A DNA stretch of 64,000 nt from Fibrobacter sp. UBA7003 (GTDB taxonomy: Bacteria > Fibrobacterota > Fibrobacteria > Fibrobacterales > Fibrobacteraceae): contig DJXN01000006.1 in the NCBI GenBank assembly GCA_002449765.1, positions 86,883 to 150,882 on the forward strand, read 5' to 3'. Both the position numbers and the translations under genes were made by a program. Below are positions 16,921 to 30,000 of this stretch, in pieces (position 1 is the first letter of the stretch; the number at the start of each line of letters is the position of its first letter). Under the pieces are notes generated by a model that worked only from the letters and a program-made list of their open reading frames with translations, searched no databases and was not told where the DNA came from.

Positions 16921-18027
16921 ATGAACAAGTTCAAGACACTACTTTTCTTAGCCGTGTTTGGCGGAATAGGCCTTTGGGGCTGTGACGATTCGTCGTCGGC
17001 AAGTGAAGACAACAACGAAACATCCGCTGTTGAATCGTCTTCAAGTGTAAAGGACTCTGATTCCACTGAAGAATTGTCCTCTTCGATTGATAAGAAGTCG
17101 TCGGGAAACGAAACCAAAGACAAGTCTTCGAGTAGTGAGAATATGTCCAGCAGTTCCGCAAAAGAAACAAAGAATTCATCTGATTCCAAGAGCTCCAGTT
17201 CCGTAAAGTCAGGAGATTCTTCTAGCAGCAAGAAGGATACGTCCAGTTCGTCGGTGAATTCGTCTTCGAGCGAAAAACAAATTAGTAGTTCTTCCGTGAA
17301 GCAGTCTTCTTCATCGGTTGCTTCTAGTAGCAGCGAGTATAAGCCTTATAATCATATGAAAGCTTTTAATTCGGATAGCGTACTTACAGGGGCTTATAAA
17401 CAGTTTACTTATGAAGGAAGGTCTTACTATTATCTAACAATCAATGGTACAAATCAAAATGATGAAGCTGCGTCTGTCACAGTTATGGCAGAAAACCTGA
17501 ATGTTGGCGAAATGGTTGATGGCGATAAGGACCAAAATAACGATTCCAAGATAGAACGGTATTGTTATGACAATGATACGACGAATTGCCAGAAATATGG
17601 CGGACTCTACCAGTGGGCAGAAGCGATGAAGTTGCCGAGCGAATGCAACACCAAGAGTTGTGCTGACTCTATTAAGCCAAACCATCAGGGGATTTGCCCT
17701 AATGGCTGGCGACTTTTGACATATGATGATTTGTATGTAATTGTGCATGCTGATGGTAACAAAAATGGTGCTGCTGATATTAGAAGTACGAATTTTGGCG
17801 GCATGAATTTTAGTGGATATTCTTTGATGGGGGCTGGAGAGAATTGGAATAAAAAATTCAAAAGTTTGAAAGAACATACGTATTGGTTTTATCCAGAAGA
17901 ATCAGATGAATACAAAAATGAAGGTGCTTGGGCGGGTTCTCAAAGTCGAACTTCTACGACGGATGTCGGAAGATCTCAACAATATAAAACACAGGGCTTT
18001 TCTGCTCGTTGTGTAAAGGTTGAATAA
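16921..18027 (+). CDS. Lipoprotein with Fibrobacter major paralogous domain (first copy)
   Basis: This 368-residue protein has a lipoprotein signal ending in LWGC with Cys21 as the lipidated residue. Residues about 25-140 are a long Ser-rich linker, typical of Fibrobacter surface lipoproteins. The C-terminal domain (about 145-368) carries MAENLNVGEMV, YCYDNDTTNCQKYGGLYQWAEA, HQGICPNGWRLLTYDDL and a final ARCVKVE. These are the blocks of the domain known from F. succinogenes as the 'major paralogous domain', whose function is not established. The paired cysteines could be disulfide-bonded. The gene lies 54 bases before the giant RTX gene. A close relative holds the same position before the second giant gene, so the two are likely partners. 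Confidence 0.9.
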   Translation: MNKFKTLLFLAVFGGIGLWGCDDSSSASEDNNETSAVESSSSVKDSDSTEELSSSIDKKSSGNETKDKSSSSENMSSSSAKETKNSSDSKSSSSVKSGDSSSSKKDTSSSSVNSSSSEKQISSSSVKQSSSSVASSSSEYKPYNHMKAFNSDSVLTGAYKQFTYEGRSYYYLTINGTNQNDEAASVTVMAENLNVGEMVDGDKDQNNDSKIERYCYDNDTTNCQKYGGLYQWAEAMKLPSECNTKSCADSIKPNHQGICPNGWRLLTYDDLYVIVHADGNKNGAADIRSTNFGGMNFSGYSLMGAGENWNKKFKSLKEHTYWFYPEESDEYKNEGAWAGSQSRTSTTDVGRSQQYKTQGFSARCVKVE

Positions 18028-18081
18028 TACTATCAAAAAAGCAATAATAAAGAATTGAACAATAAGCCAATTGGAGTCGAT

Positions 18082-21000
18082 ATGTCTAAAAAAATCAATA
18101 AGAAAAAAATTGCATCTAATAATTATAAAATAGAATCGCTTGAGCCCCGTCTGATGATGGATGCTGCGATTGATTATGCGCAGTTTGTTGATAATTATGA
18201 TCAAGTCGACTCGATTGTTGAAACTCAATTGGACAACCTGCAATCACCCGACTTGAGTGACCTTGGTATTGAAGGTGGAATTCAATCTATTAAGGATACT
18301 CTCGCTGATTTGGGTGGTGATGCTGAAACAGCGCTGAGTTCTCTGTATACTCAACTCACATCGAAACTCCAATTGTTGACTGAGGCTCAAGGTGTTCTAA
18401 AAGATGACCAAAATAATATAGTTAGTGTTGATGCACAAACGCTGAAAAATACGCTGAATCAGCTTTTTGTTGAGGATTTTGAGCAGTTATCTGCATTGAA
18501 TATTGCTTATGAGGCTACTCAGAATGGCTTTAAGTTGACATATTCTCCCGAAGCAGAATTGATTGCTTTGCCTCAGGTGGGGTTGTCTATAGGCGGTTAT
18601 ATTTCTGGTGTGGGTTCCAATAATAATTTAGGAGCGAGCGCTAAACTTGACATTGTATTCGATTTATCTGACGCAGATGGTAATGGCCTGGTGGATTCTG
18701 TCGAACCCGCTTCTGTTGTTGTTCGCGATGTTAAAGCCATAATAGAGAATGTTGGTGGGACGGCAAAGTTTATGAACTTGTCTGTTTCGGAAATTGATGA
18801 TTCCGATACTGACTTGTTGCTGAAATATAGTAGTAGTTCTACCGAAATTTCTTCGGCAGTTCATCTAGAATTCAATGTAGATACATCGAGTAATGATAAT
18901 TTCCCTTTCGCATTTTTGGGCAATATAGGGGTAGATAAGGAACAAACGGGAGCCATTTCTGTTAGTGTGCCAGAAATGCAACTCAAAAATGATCCACAGT
19001 TTGAAATATTTTCTCTTGAAAAGGCTTTAAACACAATATCTTCTTCTTTCTCGACAATTCCTTTTATCCGAGATTTTGAATTTGGTTCAGAGGAAAACAA
19101 GAAAAAGATCGTTGAGTATGTGGAAAATCTGCAAGAATACTGGGCCGATGTAGCACTTGCAATCAATGGCGCAATAAAAAACGTAGAAAACACTTCGAAT
19201 TATTCGCTAGATTTGAATAATGTTAAATCGTTCTTTGATATTATCCTTCCGAATGCCCAAACTGTTTTGTCTTCTGTACTTGGTAATCTGAAATTGGAAG
19301 ATGCAAATGGGCAAGAAATAAATTTCCTCGATAGTGTAACGGCTTCGTTGAATGCCGTGAATCTTTCCACAACAACTCCAACCAGTTTGTATCTCACTTT
19401 AAGTCCCAAAATTGAAAATATTGCAGAATCACTCAATTTTGGTTTATTGGAGTTGAGCGGCTTGGATGTTGATTGCGCTCTGAGTGTGAAACTTGATGTT
19501 CGTGTGGATGCGAATGATAATACGCTAATATTTGATGGCTTTAGTTTGGACAAGTTTAACCTGACTGTCTCGAAAGAAGGTATCGGAGACCCACTTTCCT
19601 TGGGGTTATTTAGTGCTACCGTAGTAAATGGTAATTTTAAACTGGAAGTAAAGTACGATTCCAATAATGGGAGGGGTCTTGAAGCAGATCCGACTTTCAC
19701 TGTTGAGTCTTTAATCTTGAAGAGCGGTGCCGTAGAAGTTGCAAAACTTCCGCAGAAAGAGAATGATGTTTATAGGTTTGGTTACGATTCCTTAACTGAA
19801 AACTGGATTGTCCCAGATGAAATCAAGGCTTTTGCCTCACTTTCGGGTGAGACCCTCTCGCATCAAGTAGTTGCATATCTTCAATCTATGCAAACCGCCC
19901 TCCGCAAACAGCTGGAAGATAATGTCAAGATGGATTTCTTGGGCGGTTCTGTCGGAGAGGTTGTGAATGTCATTGATAGGATAGATAAGGTTGTTTTTGG
20001 CTCCGATGAAAATGCAGAAGACGGCTTGCTAAAAGTCGTTGAAGGCAGTAAGTATATAGCAAATTTCTCTAGTGTCGAGGAATTCGTTCTTGTCTTCAAT
20101 GAGGCTTGGGAAAGAGTGTTTGGCGAATCGAATGCCTGTAGCTTGTTCCTGTTAGGGGATAATTCTCCAAATCCCATAAGTATGTTGGTGTCGAGAAATC
20201 TTGCTACTAAGGAACTTGAAACTAGTTTGCCTGATGGAAAGCCTGAAAATTTTGAATTTGAAAACTTCAGATTGGTATTCAATTTACTCTTCACAGAAAG
20301 CAAAGATTTTGACTTGAACCTTGCAAAATCGTTTGGTGAAGGATTTGCTAATGTTGTTACATACGGCAACGTGTCTGCGGGGTGTACTGCCGGAATTTCT
20401 TTTAGTCTAGATGTGAATTTTGAATATCAGACGATAAATGACGGCTCTGATGGGAATATGGCTACCACATTAGGGGATATCTTAGGTTCAAGTTATACGG
20501 CGCTAAACGAATCTTATTGGTCGAATTCGTTTGATAAATTGAGCTTTAATGAAACAAGAACGGATGTAAAGCTAGACAATGCAACTACAAATTTTGCATT
20601 CACATTTAATATAGATGACCAAATTGTAATGGTCCATAGTGGTGCAATTGATACATCTATTTTTAAGTGTGTCGAAAAGGCTCAAGATAAGGAAAACGAG
20701 TTTGTTTCTTCGACAGCAACAAGTTTGCCGAAGATTGAGTACAATGAAAATATTAAGAAGCTCATCATCACATCAGATAATAAGTTTGACATTGAGAGTT
20801 CCGGCAATGCAGACGCTTTTAGTGAACTTAAATTGGTCAATACCGTGCAGCAAACATGTTTTGCAGCATCTTTTGGTGCAGATAGCACGCTTACTTTAAC
20901 TTTGTGCGGTGTGGGGAATGTGACCAATGTCGAGATAAATCTCAATAAGAATAAGATATTGGATTTCGCTTCGGATCTTAAAAACAAGGGTATGTCCGAT

Positions 21001-24000
21001 ACGGATGATTGGGAAAAATGCTTGGATAAGTATTTGTCCCTGCAAAAATCGGAAGAAGACCAGTTTGGTCTGAACGATGTGTTGTCAATAGGATCTTTGG
21101 AAAACGGTCGTTCCATTAAGAACACCTATGGATTGTATGTTGTTGACATTAATGAAAGTACGGGCGAAATTTTATTCGGATGTGATCCTTCTCTAATAAA
21201 AGGATATAAAACAAAAAGAGATGGAAATGAAATTAAAATAGATTGCCCTTATTATACGCTTGAATCAAATTTCGGGTTCAAGTACATGCGTATGTCTGGC
21301 GTACTTAATGCATCTGGGGCAATAGGAAGCCAAAAAGGTGTTTTGATAGAAAAATACTCTGAGAGTTTGGGTTATGTAAGTGAATATATAGACTTGAGCT
21401 CTGTTTCGTCAATTACGGGTCTTCAATCTTTACTGGATTCTTTTGCCGGAGGCGTATTTGTTGCAAAGGAAATTGAAGTTGGTGAAGGCATTTATGAGAT
21501 TGGTGTTGGATTAACGGATTCTCGTCATGTTGATTATTGGCAGGATCTTAGTAAGTTGGAAAATGATGCCTATGTTTCTGAAATTTATAGGGTTACTGTT
21601 TCGGATGATTTTTTAACGGTCAATGTCGGTAATGATAGCGTTCATATTGATACAAAAAATTGTTCAGACTTAAATGATCTTTCCCGTACAATTAAGGATT
21701 CGCTGGATATCAATACAATTCAAGGTGTAAAGTCAGTTGTTGCTCAAAATAATCGGATAGTTTTCACGGCTGATGAAAATACTTCTTTAAGTTGGTCTGA
21801 CTATTCACATCAATTATCATCTTTGGGCTCAGGTGATTTTAAAATAAGCGGTTCTTCCGCTCAGATAGATTTTGAAAGCTTGAATTTTGATGCGAATACA
21901 ACCGTTCAGACCTTTGTTAGTTCAATTAACGCTCAATTGAGTGGGACGGGTGTATATCTGTGTTATTCAGAAACAGATCCAGGATCGCATGCTACTACAT
22001 ACTGGGACCATTTTGAATTCCGGTCAAATAGTCCCTTCTCCCTTGAAAACGTCGGCGCAAGTAAAATCCTCGAAAAGCTTGGCTTCTCGGCACTAAATGC
22101 AAGTAAGTGTGGAGATAGTGATTATCGTATCGTAGGTAGGACTTTGCTTGGTGTCGACTGGTCTAAATTGTTCAATTTTACAGAAAATACCCAGGTGGTC
22201 TTATCAGCAGATTTGACTTTCTCTATAGAAAAAGATGTAAAGGTGGGCAATACGGCACCGAGCCTGGATCAGCAAAATAATACCCGAACGATTACGCTAG
22301 AAACACCTGTGCAAAAGAATGTTTTTGCTGTGGGCGGTTTTATAAAAAATGGAGATGAATATTTCAAAATTCTTGAATTAAAAGCATACAGCGATGACGA
22401 AAACTTAATAGATAGAGTTGTGGTATCTAATGTAGCCGTAGTAGTATCCGAGAACATAGCCTCTTCTGCTACATGGATTGCTAATTCTACATTGAAATAT
22501 GTGGCGGCTATTGATGCCACATTCGGTTTTGTAGATGTTAATCTTGTTGCCTCTGGTAGCGTTTCTGCAAATGTGAAATTTGTTGGTCAAAAAAATGCCG
22601 ACTCCGAGACATTGAAGGAAAACGACTCGTTCCTGAGCAATTGGAACTTCTCTTTAGATTGCGATGATGATGATGTAGGAGGACTGTTTGGTGTTAAGGG
22701 CGTAATTAGCGGTCTTGGATCCACTCCGATTTATCTTGGCGATAACTCGGTCTCTTTGAAACTTGAAGATAATCTGCCTAAAATTGACTGTAATTTTAAC
22801 AATCTAGAAAATGCGATTACGAATAACTTTGCCAATTTGTCAAATTTCTCGGTGCAAGATGTCTATGCCTTGCTTGAAGGTCTTGTTCAAAGGTTGACTG
22901 CAGTTGCGCTAAATAGCGACGTGAAAATCCCTGTGATAAACAAGTCTGTGGGGGATTTGGTGAATGTTGCTAACGACATTCGTGATATCGTTAGCAAACT
23001 TCGTAAAGATAATATTGTGAGCCTTCAGGGGTTAAGCAATCGATTGACAAAATATCTGGAAGATGCTGGATTGGTTGCTGCCCAAAATATTGATGCCGAT
23101 GCGTCTATTTTCGGAATAGATGTCGTTGACGGTTCCGTTGTATTTGACTTTAATATCAGCAAGGGTTTCAGTGCGGTCCATAAGTTTAACTTCGGCGGCT
23201 CAGGTGGGGGAATTAGTGGTAATGCTGATTTAAAGGTTGAGGGTGATTTTTGGTTCAGTTTGTCTGCTGAAATGTCTGTAGGCAGTTCCTTTGATTTTAT
23301 CTTGAAAGATGCTATTCAGTTTGGTGCGAATATCAATATCGTAGGTCAAAAGCTTTCGTTCAATTTGGGTATCGATGGCGATGGTCAAACAAAAGGCTTT
23401 GATGCCTTGCTCAAGAATTTGATTACAGTTGGTTCGGATAAGGGCGATTCGTTTGTTGTCGGTAAGGCCGCTTTCGTTGGAACTTTTGGACAAGAAGATT
23501 TATCACTGCTTGATTGGGAACTTCTTGATGAAAATGATGATTCTTTGCCGATACCCTTTGAATTTGCTGTTCCAATGTCAATTTTCGGCAATCTGCCTAT
23601 CAGTGTATGTGGCTATGAATTAGGTAGCATCAAGTTCGGTAAATGGAATGGAAATGGGGTTGTTTGCGGAAATGATGTAGATTATGTTGTTGGACAAGCA
23701 CTTTCTGATATATCGGCTTGGTTAGATACACGAGTGATTTCTGCTGATTCTTCTGTAAATATTGTTGCGGAAAAAACAGCTAGTGGTACCGCGGCGTCTT
23801 CTATGAATATAAAACTGATTTTGGAAGACGCGTCTGCGGTAGATGCTGGCGATTTAGTGGTTGATTTTAGTGAGGTCTATAAGAGAATAGAAGACCTTGC
23901 CGAAGGAAATCTTGATTGGTTTGACAAGATAAAACTGGCTGTGACCGGCCTAAATAATTTACTAGATTCGCTGGAATCCAGTATCAATAGCGGCATGATG

Positions 24001-27000
24001 AGCAACATCAAGGATGTACCTGTCGTGGGCAATGCCATGAGCGGTGGCGTTGATTTCTTGAGCAAGCTAAAGCAACAGATTCTTGAACCTTTCTCGAATT
24101 TTGTGTATGAATCTACTGGCATGACTGCTGAGATGGTTGCGCAGAAATTCAATGATCTTTTCGGTTTCTATGCGCAATTGACTTCGGATTCTGCACTCTT
24201 GACAAAGCTGTCAAATGATAACGAATGGCATAAAGAGGGCAATGGAGTTTATTATAAGCAGGGCTCAGACTTTGCCGAATGGTTCTTTACGCTGGGTGGA
24301 ACCTACGCCTTTGGTAGTGATATCGGACTCGATCTTGGGTTCCCCGGTCTTGGGTTGGAAACTGATGCCGGTATTGACTTAAGCCTAGAATGGAAACTAA
24401 ATTTTGGTATGAAGGTCTCTAAGGACGGAGGTTTTGAATTCCTTTTCTCGGATAAGGACGATGTTCAGGTTAGCGTAATTGCTAATATGACTGGTGAAGT
24501 CATTGGTAAAATGGCAGGACTTGGACTCAAACTGAAACTAGACGATGTAAAAAATAGGGGTGGAAGTTCAAACAGTGCCGCAGAAGGACTAGATAAAGGT
24601 GTAGCTCTTTCTTTCGGAATAGATGTTGATAAAACTGAATCTGCGGCGTATGCAAGCGGTCCACAGTCCGTGAAATTGTCGGAAATAATGGGATCTCTCC
24701 CTAAGTTTGATTATACAGCCTCGGTCAATATGCTTGTAGGAATGACTGTCGGTATTGTTTCCGATGTCAAGGGGGCTGACGCCCCAAAATTCCCGAATGT
24801 TGAGGGGGATTTTGAATTTGTATGGACCAAAACGGGTATCAAGGTTCTTGGATTTAATAATTTCAAATTAGATATGGGGTCGTTTATTAGCGGGGTACTC
24901 GGACCAATTGTATCGAAAATACAAAAGGTTGTTGAACCGCTTAAACCATTAATTGATTTCTTGACAACGCCGTTCCCGGTGCTTGATGACCTTGGCATTG
25001 AAATTACTCCTCTTAGCCTTGCAAAGGAATTCAGCAAGGGTAAATTTGATGACAGCATGGTGTATGCTATTAAAGACCTTATTGCTTTAAGTGAAAAGGT
25101 TGCCGCCTTTGGCAATAAAGATTTGAAAATTAGTATAGGAAGCATGTCTTTAATAGGAGGCTTGGGGGAAGATTCTGAAGCTGTAAATGATTTTGTAAAA
25201 GGAAATGTTTCTGCATCTGATTTTGGAAAGTTGCTTGATGATGATAGTAATGGATATTTGCCAACATTAGATAATGTAAGGGGTGATGCGTCTTCGGCCC
25301 TTTCTGGTAACGGTTTGCAGGTCGGAGATGGTTCCTGGAAATTTATCTGGGATGAACCGACTAATATCTTTAAACTGTTGCTTGGTCAGGACATTGATTT
25401 GGTCCATTATGATATGCCCAAGCTCAGTTTTGACTTTGACTGGGATACTTTCATTCGTATTTGGGCACCGCTCGGCGTTCGTCTAGGAGTCAGTTTCAAT
25501 GCTAGTATAGACCTTGCTTTTGGCTATGACACTCTTGGTATTCGCCAGTGGGTAGGCAGTGACTATAAGGACTATAGTCGATTGTTAAATGGTTTCTACG
25601 TAGATGACCTTGATGAAAAGGGTAATGATAAAAATGAGCTCTCTTTCTATGGTGGGTTAAAAGCCTCTGCCGAACTGAATGCTGGCGTTAGTGCCGGTGT
25701 TGGCGGCGGTGTAGGCATCAATGTCGGGTTTAATCTTTTTGATCCGAACAAGGATGGGAAACTTCGCCTGAACGAAATTGAACGCGTGTTCAAGGAAGAA
25801 GGCCTTTTTGGCATGTTCGATGTAAATGGAGCCATTACAGCCAAGTTGTATGCCTACCTTGATTTACTGTTCTATACCAAGAAATGGAACATTACGGATG
25901 ACATAACGCTGTTTGAATTTAATTATGAACATCATTTAAGCCCGGTAATGATTTCCAAGTCGGGCGACGATGTCGTTGCGAATATTGGTTCTAATGCGTC
26001 GAGTCGTGTAGCGACCAATGATTTGAATAAAACTTTGGATGATGGCGATGAAATACTAGAATTAGATGTTAATGGTAGCGAAGTCTTTGATAAATATAGG
26101 CATTCAGAAAAGGTTGATGGAAAGCTTATCATCAATGCTGAAAAGGGAAATGATAAGATATATATTAAGTTAGCCAAAGAAGATGGTGTTGAAGCAGCAG
26201 ATTTTGATATCGAAATCAATGGCGGTGATGGTGACGACTACATAGACCTTTCTGGATTGCAAATGGCAAGTAATCGCACCGTATTTATATGGGGTGGTGC
26301 CGGCAACGACACTATCATCGGTGCTGATGGCTTGAACATAATTTTTGGCGATATTGGGACAGTTCGCAAGGATGACGATAAATATATTATTGAAGCGAAT
26401 GTTGACCCTGGTGTTGCCGGGAACGATATAATTTTAGGGGGCTCCAAGAAGGATATTATCTTCGGTGGCGCCGGAGATGACCAAATTGATGGCGGTGCTG
26501 GCGCTGATTTTATTTTCGGCGATGGTGGCCGTTACGATGAAACGGGCTCCATTCCCCAAATTGATAGGACCGATATCAGCCTCGATGGGGGCAAGGATAC
26601 GCTCATTGGCGGAGATGACGATGATGTGATTTACGGTGGTGGGGGTGACGACCATGTTGATGGCGGTGCCGGGAATGATGAAATTTATGGCGAAAGAGGC
26701 CATGACCGCATTCTCGGTGGTTCGGGCAACGACACCATCCATGGTGGCGAGGGCATGGATATTGTCTTCGGTGACAGGATAAATAGTACCCCGATGGACC
26801 TTGCTGCGCCCTTTGCCGTTGACATGTCTGCTGATAAAAAGACTGCTGCATTCAGTCAGGAATTTATTGATGCTCAGTTCAAGAACGGAACGTCAGCTTC
26901 TGAGGATGAGTTTAAGATAAAGTTAGTTGACGAATTGAATAATCCAGTAAAATATGCCCAAGAAATTAAAGCGGCTATAAACGATGATAATAATGATGAT

Positions 27001-30000
27001 TTTGCTGATTATTCTTCCGATTTAAAAACGAATGGTTCTGATACAATCTACGGCGATGACGGTAATGACCTGCTCTTCGGTGATGATGGTGCTGATAACA
27101 CTGATGGCGGAGCCGATAAGATTTACGGTGGCATAGGCAATGACATTATCGACGGCGATGGCGGAAACGATACCATCAGCGGCGGCATTGACAACGACTT
27201 GATTTATGGCGGTGCCGATGACGATATCATTGACGGTGGTGCCGGCAACGATATGCTGTACGGCGATAACGGCGTAAGGGATTATGTAGTTAAGGCGGAT
27301 AGCAAAACTGTTGATGCGGACAAGGTGGATAATGCGAATGGGACCGACAAAATCGTTTTCGGCGATAATCTTGGCTTGCATGGCGAATTATATGCCAATG
27401 CAAAGGTAAAACCCAATGCCAATGGGGGTAATGACAAAATAACTACTGGTCCGGGTATGGACTTTGTGGACGGTCAGGGCGGTAGCGACGTTGTTACTGT
27501 GAACCTGATGGGTGAAAGTTCTGTCGGTTATGCAAATGTGACTGACTCGGGAATAGACGGTTCCGATACGCTTGTTGTTGAAGGGACTGAGTCGGACGAT
27601 AATTTGCTTGTGCGCAGAAACAAGAAAACACAAGGTGAACCGGGCGATTTAGGCTTTGTCGCCATGCTTCCCACGGAACCGGATCCTAATAATCTTTCGC
27701 TCAATACGAACATTGAACGAGTGAACTTTACCTCTGCAATAGAGACCCTCAACTTGAATGCCAATGGTGGTAATGATACTGTTGCTGTCGATGGTACTGC
27801 AAGTACGACCAATATCAATGGCGGTGCAGGCAACGATACTGTTTTGGTTGGACAACTCTACAATTCGGAACGCGATAACCAAACCCCAGCTTCAATCCAA
27901 CCTGTTGATGTCTTCCGAACCCAACAAACCAACGAAGAGAAATACTTGAGCGATGGTGTTTCTAAGAATACCACATTGAATGTGGATGGTGACATTGGAG
28001 ACGATACCTTCGCGGCCTTGAACAATGCCGGTTCGCTTAACATGTCCGGTGGCAAGGGTGATGACAAGTTCTCTGTTTATGGCTTCCAAGATAAAAACGA
28101 CAAAACCATCGTGCGGGGAGCCATGTCAATTGATGGAGGGCTTGGAAACGACTCCATGTTTGTCCGTGGCACGAACGGCGATGATACGGTGATTGTAAGT
28201 AAAGATGGCATGCTTAGCGACATTGTGAGCGTAAAGGCAAGCGGTGTCGAATCGACAACATTCGATGCTGCCGCTGGAGACGACCTTTTCAATGTCATTG
28301 GCAACAATAAGGGTGAAATCACGAACCTGAATGGCGGCAAGGGCAACGATACCTTCAGCATGGGTGGCCTAGATGCAGACCATACGCTTCGTAGTTCCAA
28401 TACCGATGGGCAAAGTTGCGATATCAAGTATGAATTGCTGGATAGTGAAAATAAGGTCCTGGAAAGCAAGACGGAATCTTATACACTCTACGACACTTCG
28501 AGTGAACCAGTCGTATTCGTGTCCAGCGAGGAACATTCGATTGTGATTCCTGAAATTACGCTGAGTGAAGTTAATAATGGCGTAGGAGTTGCATTCTTCT
28601 ATGTGCATTACTCTGGCGACTTGTTGAACGGACAAAGTGTTGGGACGGTGAAGGTGAACCTTTCTGCTCCGATGCTTTCTGCCAAGGCTCTCAAGAGCGG
28701 CGCTCGCGAAATAATGCTTGCCGAAGTATCTGGTTCCGATACAGATTTCAGTAGCAATTGGAATCTCTGCTCTACACTCCCCGTAGAATTGAATTCTTCC
28801 AAGAAATTTGCAAAGATTGCTGTATGCCTTTTTGCTGATGCTCTCAAAGAATCGGAATCGCTCAAGTCTATCACGATTTCTAGTGAATGCGATAACGTCG
28901 CGTTGACAAAGTCCGTATCCTCGCTCCCCATAAAGATTAGTGCGGATGGTGCTGTAAGTCGTTCGGCAGATGGACTTCTTGCCGAAGCGGAAGAATTTGT
29001 TGTGTCGGGAAACTCTGTGCAACTTGGCAATGTTGCAAATGGTCTTGACCCGATGTCTAATATTTCCGCCTATATTGTTGGTGCACGCGGCTTTTTGACT
29101 CAACAGACGAAGTCTGCGTTTGACGCAGCAAGTGACAAGACAAACCTGTACTGTGTAGAGAATGGCGTATTATATTTAGATTCCGCTTTGACGAAAAAGA
29201 ATCTAATTGTCCTCTATCGTGCAAGCAGCTTACGAATAGACGGTTCCAAGGCTCATTTGGTCTATGACGATGTTGACGTCTCCAAAATCAAGGTAGAATA
29301 CAAGGCTGAAGGTTCTACGACTGCTTCGGAAATCCTTGCCAGGGGTGCAGCGGAAGTCGAAGGTGTCACTTATGTCGCTGGTGTCGAGTACGAATTGCAA
29401 GGCGATACAATTGTCTTCTACAATTCGATAAACGGAAGAATGATGACCTTGCACGGGGAACTGACCATTTCTCCCAGAAATAATGGCGAAACGGATGTGT
29501 TCTTGCCCCCGGAATCAGATATGCCTGCAAGTGTTCCTTCTATTGTCGATACGGCACCGAGCATACACATCGAGGATCATTCTACAATCCTTGCGGAATC
29601 TGGTTCGCTTAGTTCTGTCGAGTATACCGTTTCCTTCTGGGGAAACTTCGATGGCCGTAGTTCCGTAAAGGTAAGGATTAGTGTTCTTGATGCGGTCAGT
29701 TCTGTCAACCAGGACGGCACCTACAACTTGACGAAGGAAATGCAGTTTGTCGATGCAAACGGAAATGTGGATCCTGCGACAAATGGTGAATATATTGAAC
29801 TTACGTTTACCCCTGAAAATGCAAATCAGGCGCAGACGGTAAGGCTCCGCGCCAAGACCGACACCGTATCCGAGGAATATGGCTTCGTGACGGTCCACAA
29901 GACAGAAAAGAACCTGGTTGATGATATTGACGGTGCCGTTTATGCGTTCGGTATGGGGCAAAGCGTTGAACTGGATACGGATAACCCCTCGATGCTTTCG

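Noticed and set aside
18055..18081. TTG start nine codons upstream for the first giant protein
   Set aside because: The ATG at 18082 has GGAG at good spacing and gives a basic N-terminus like that of the second giant. The TTG has no ribosome-binding site.
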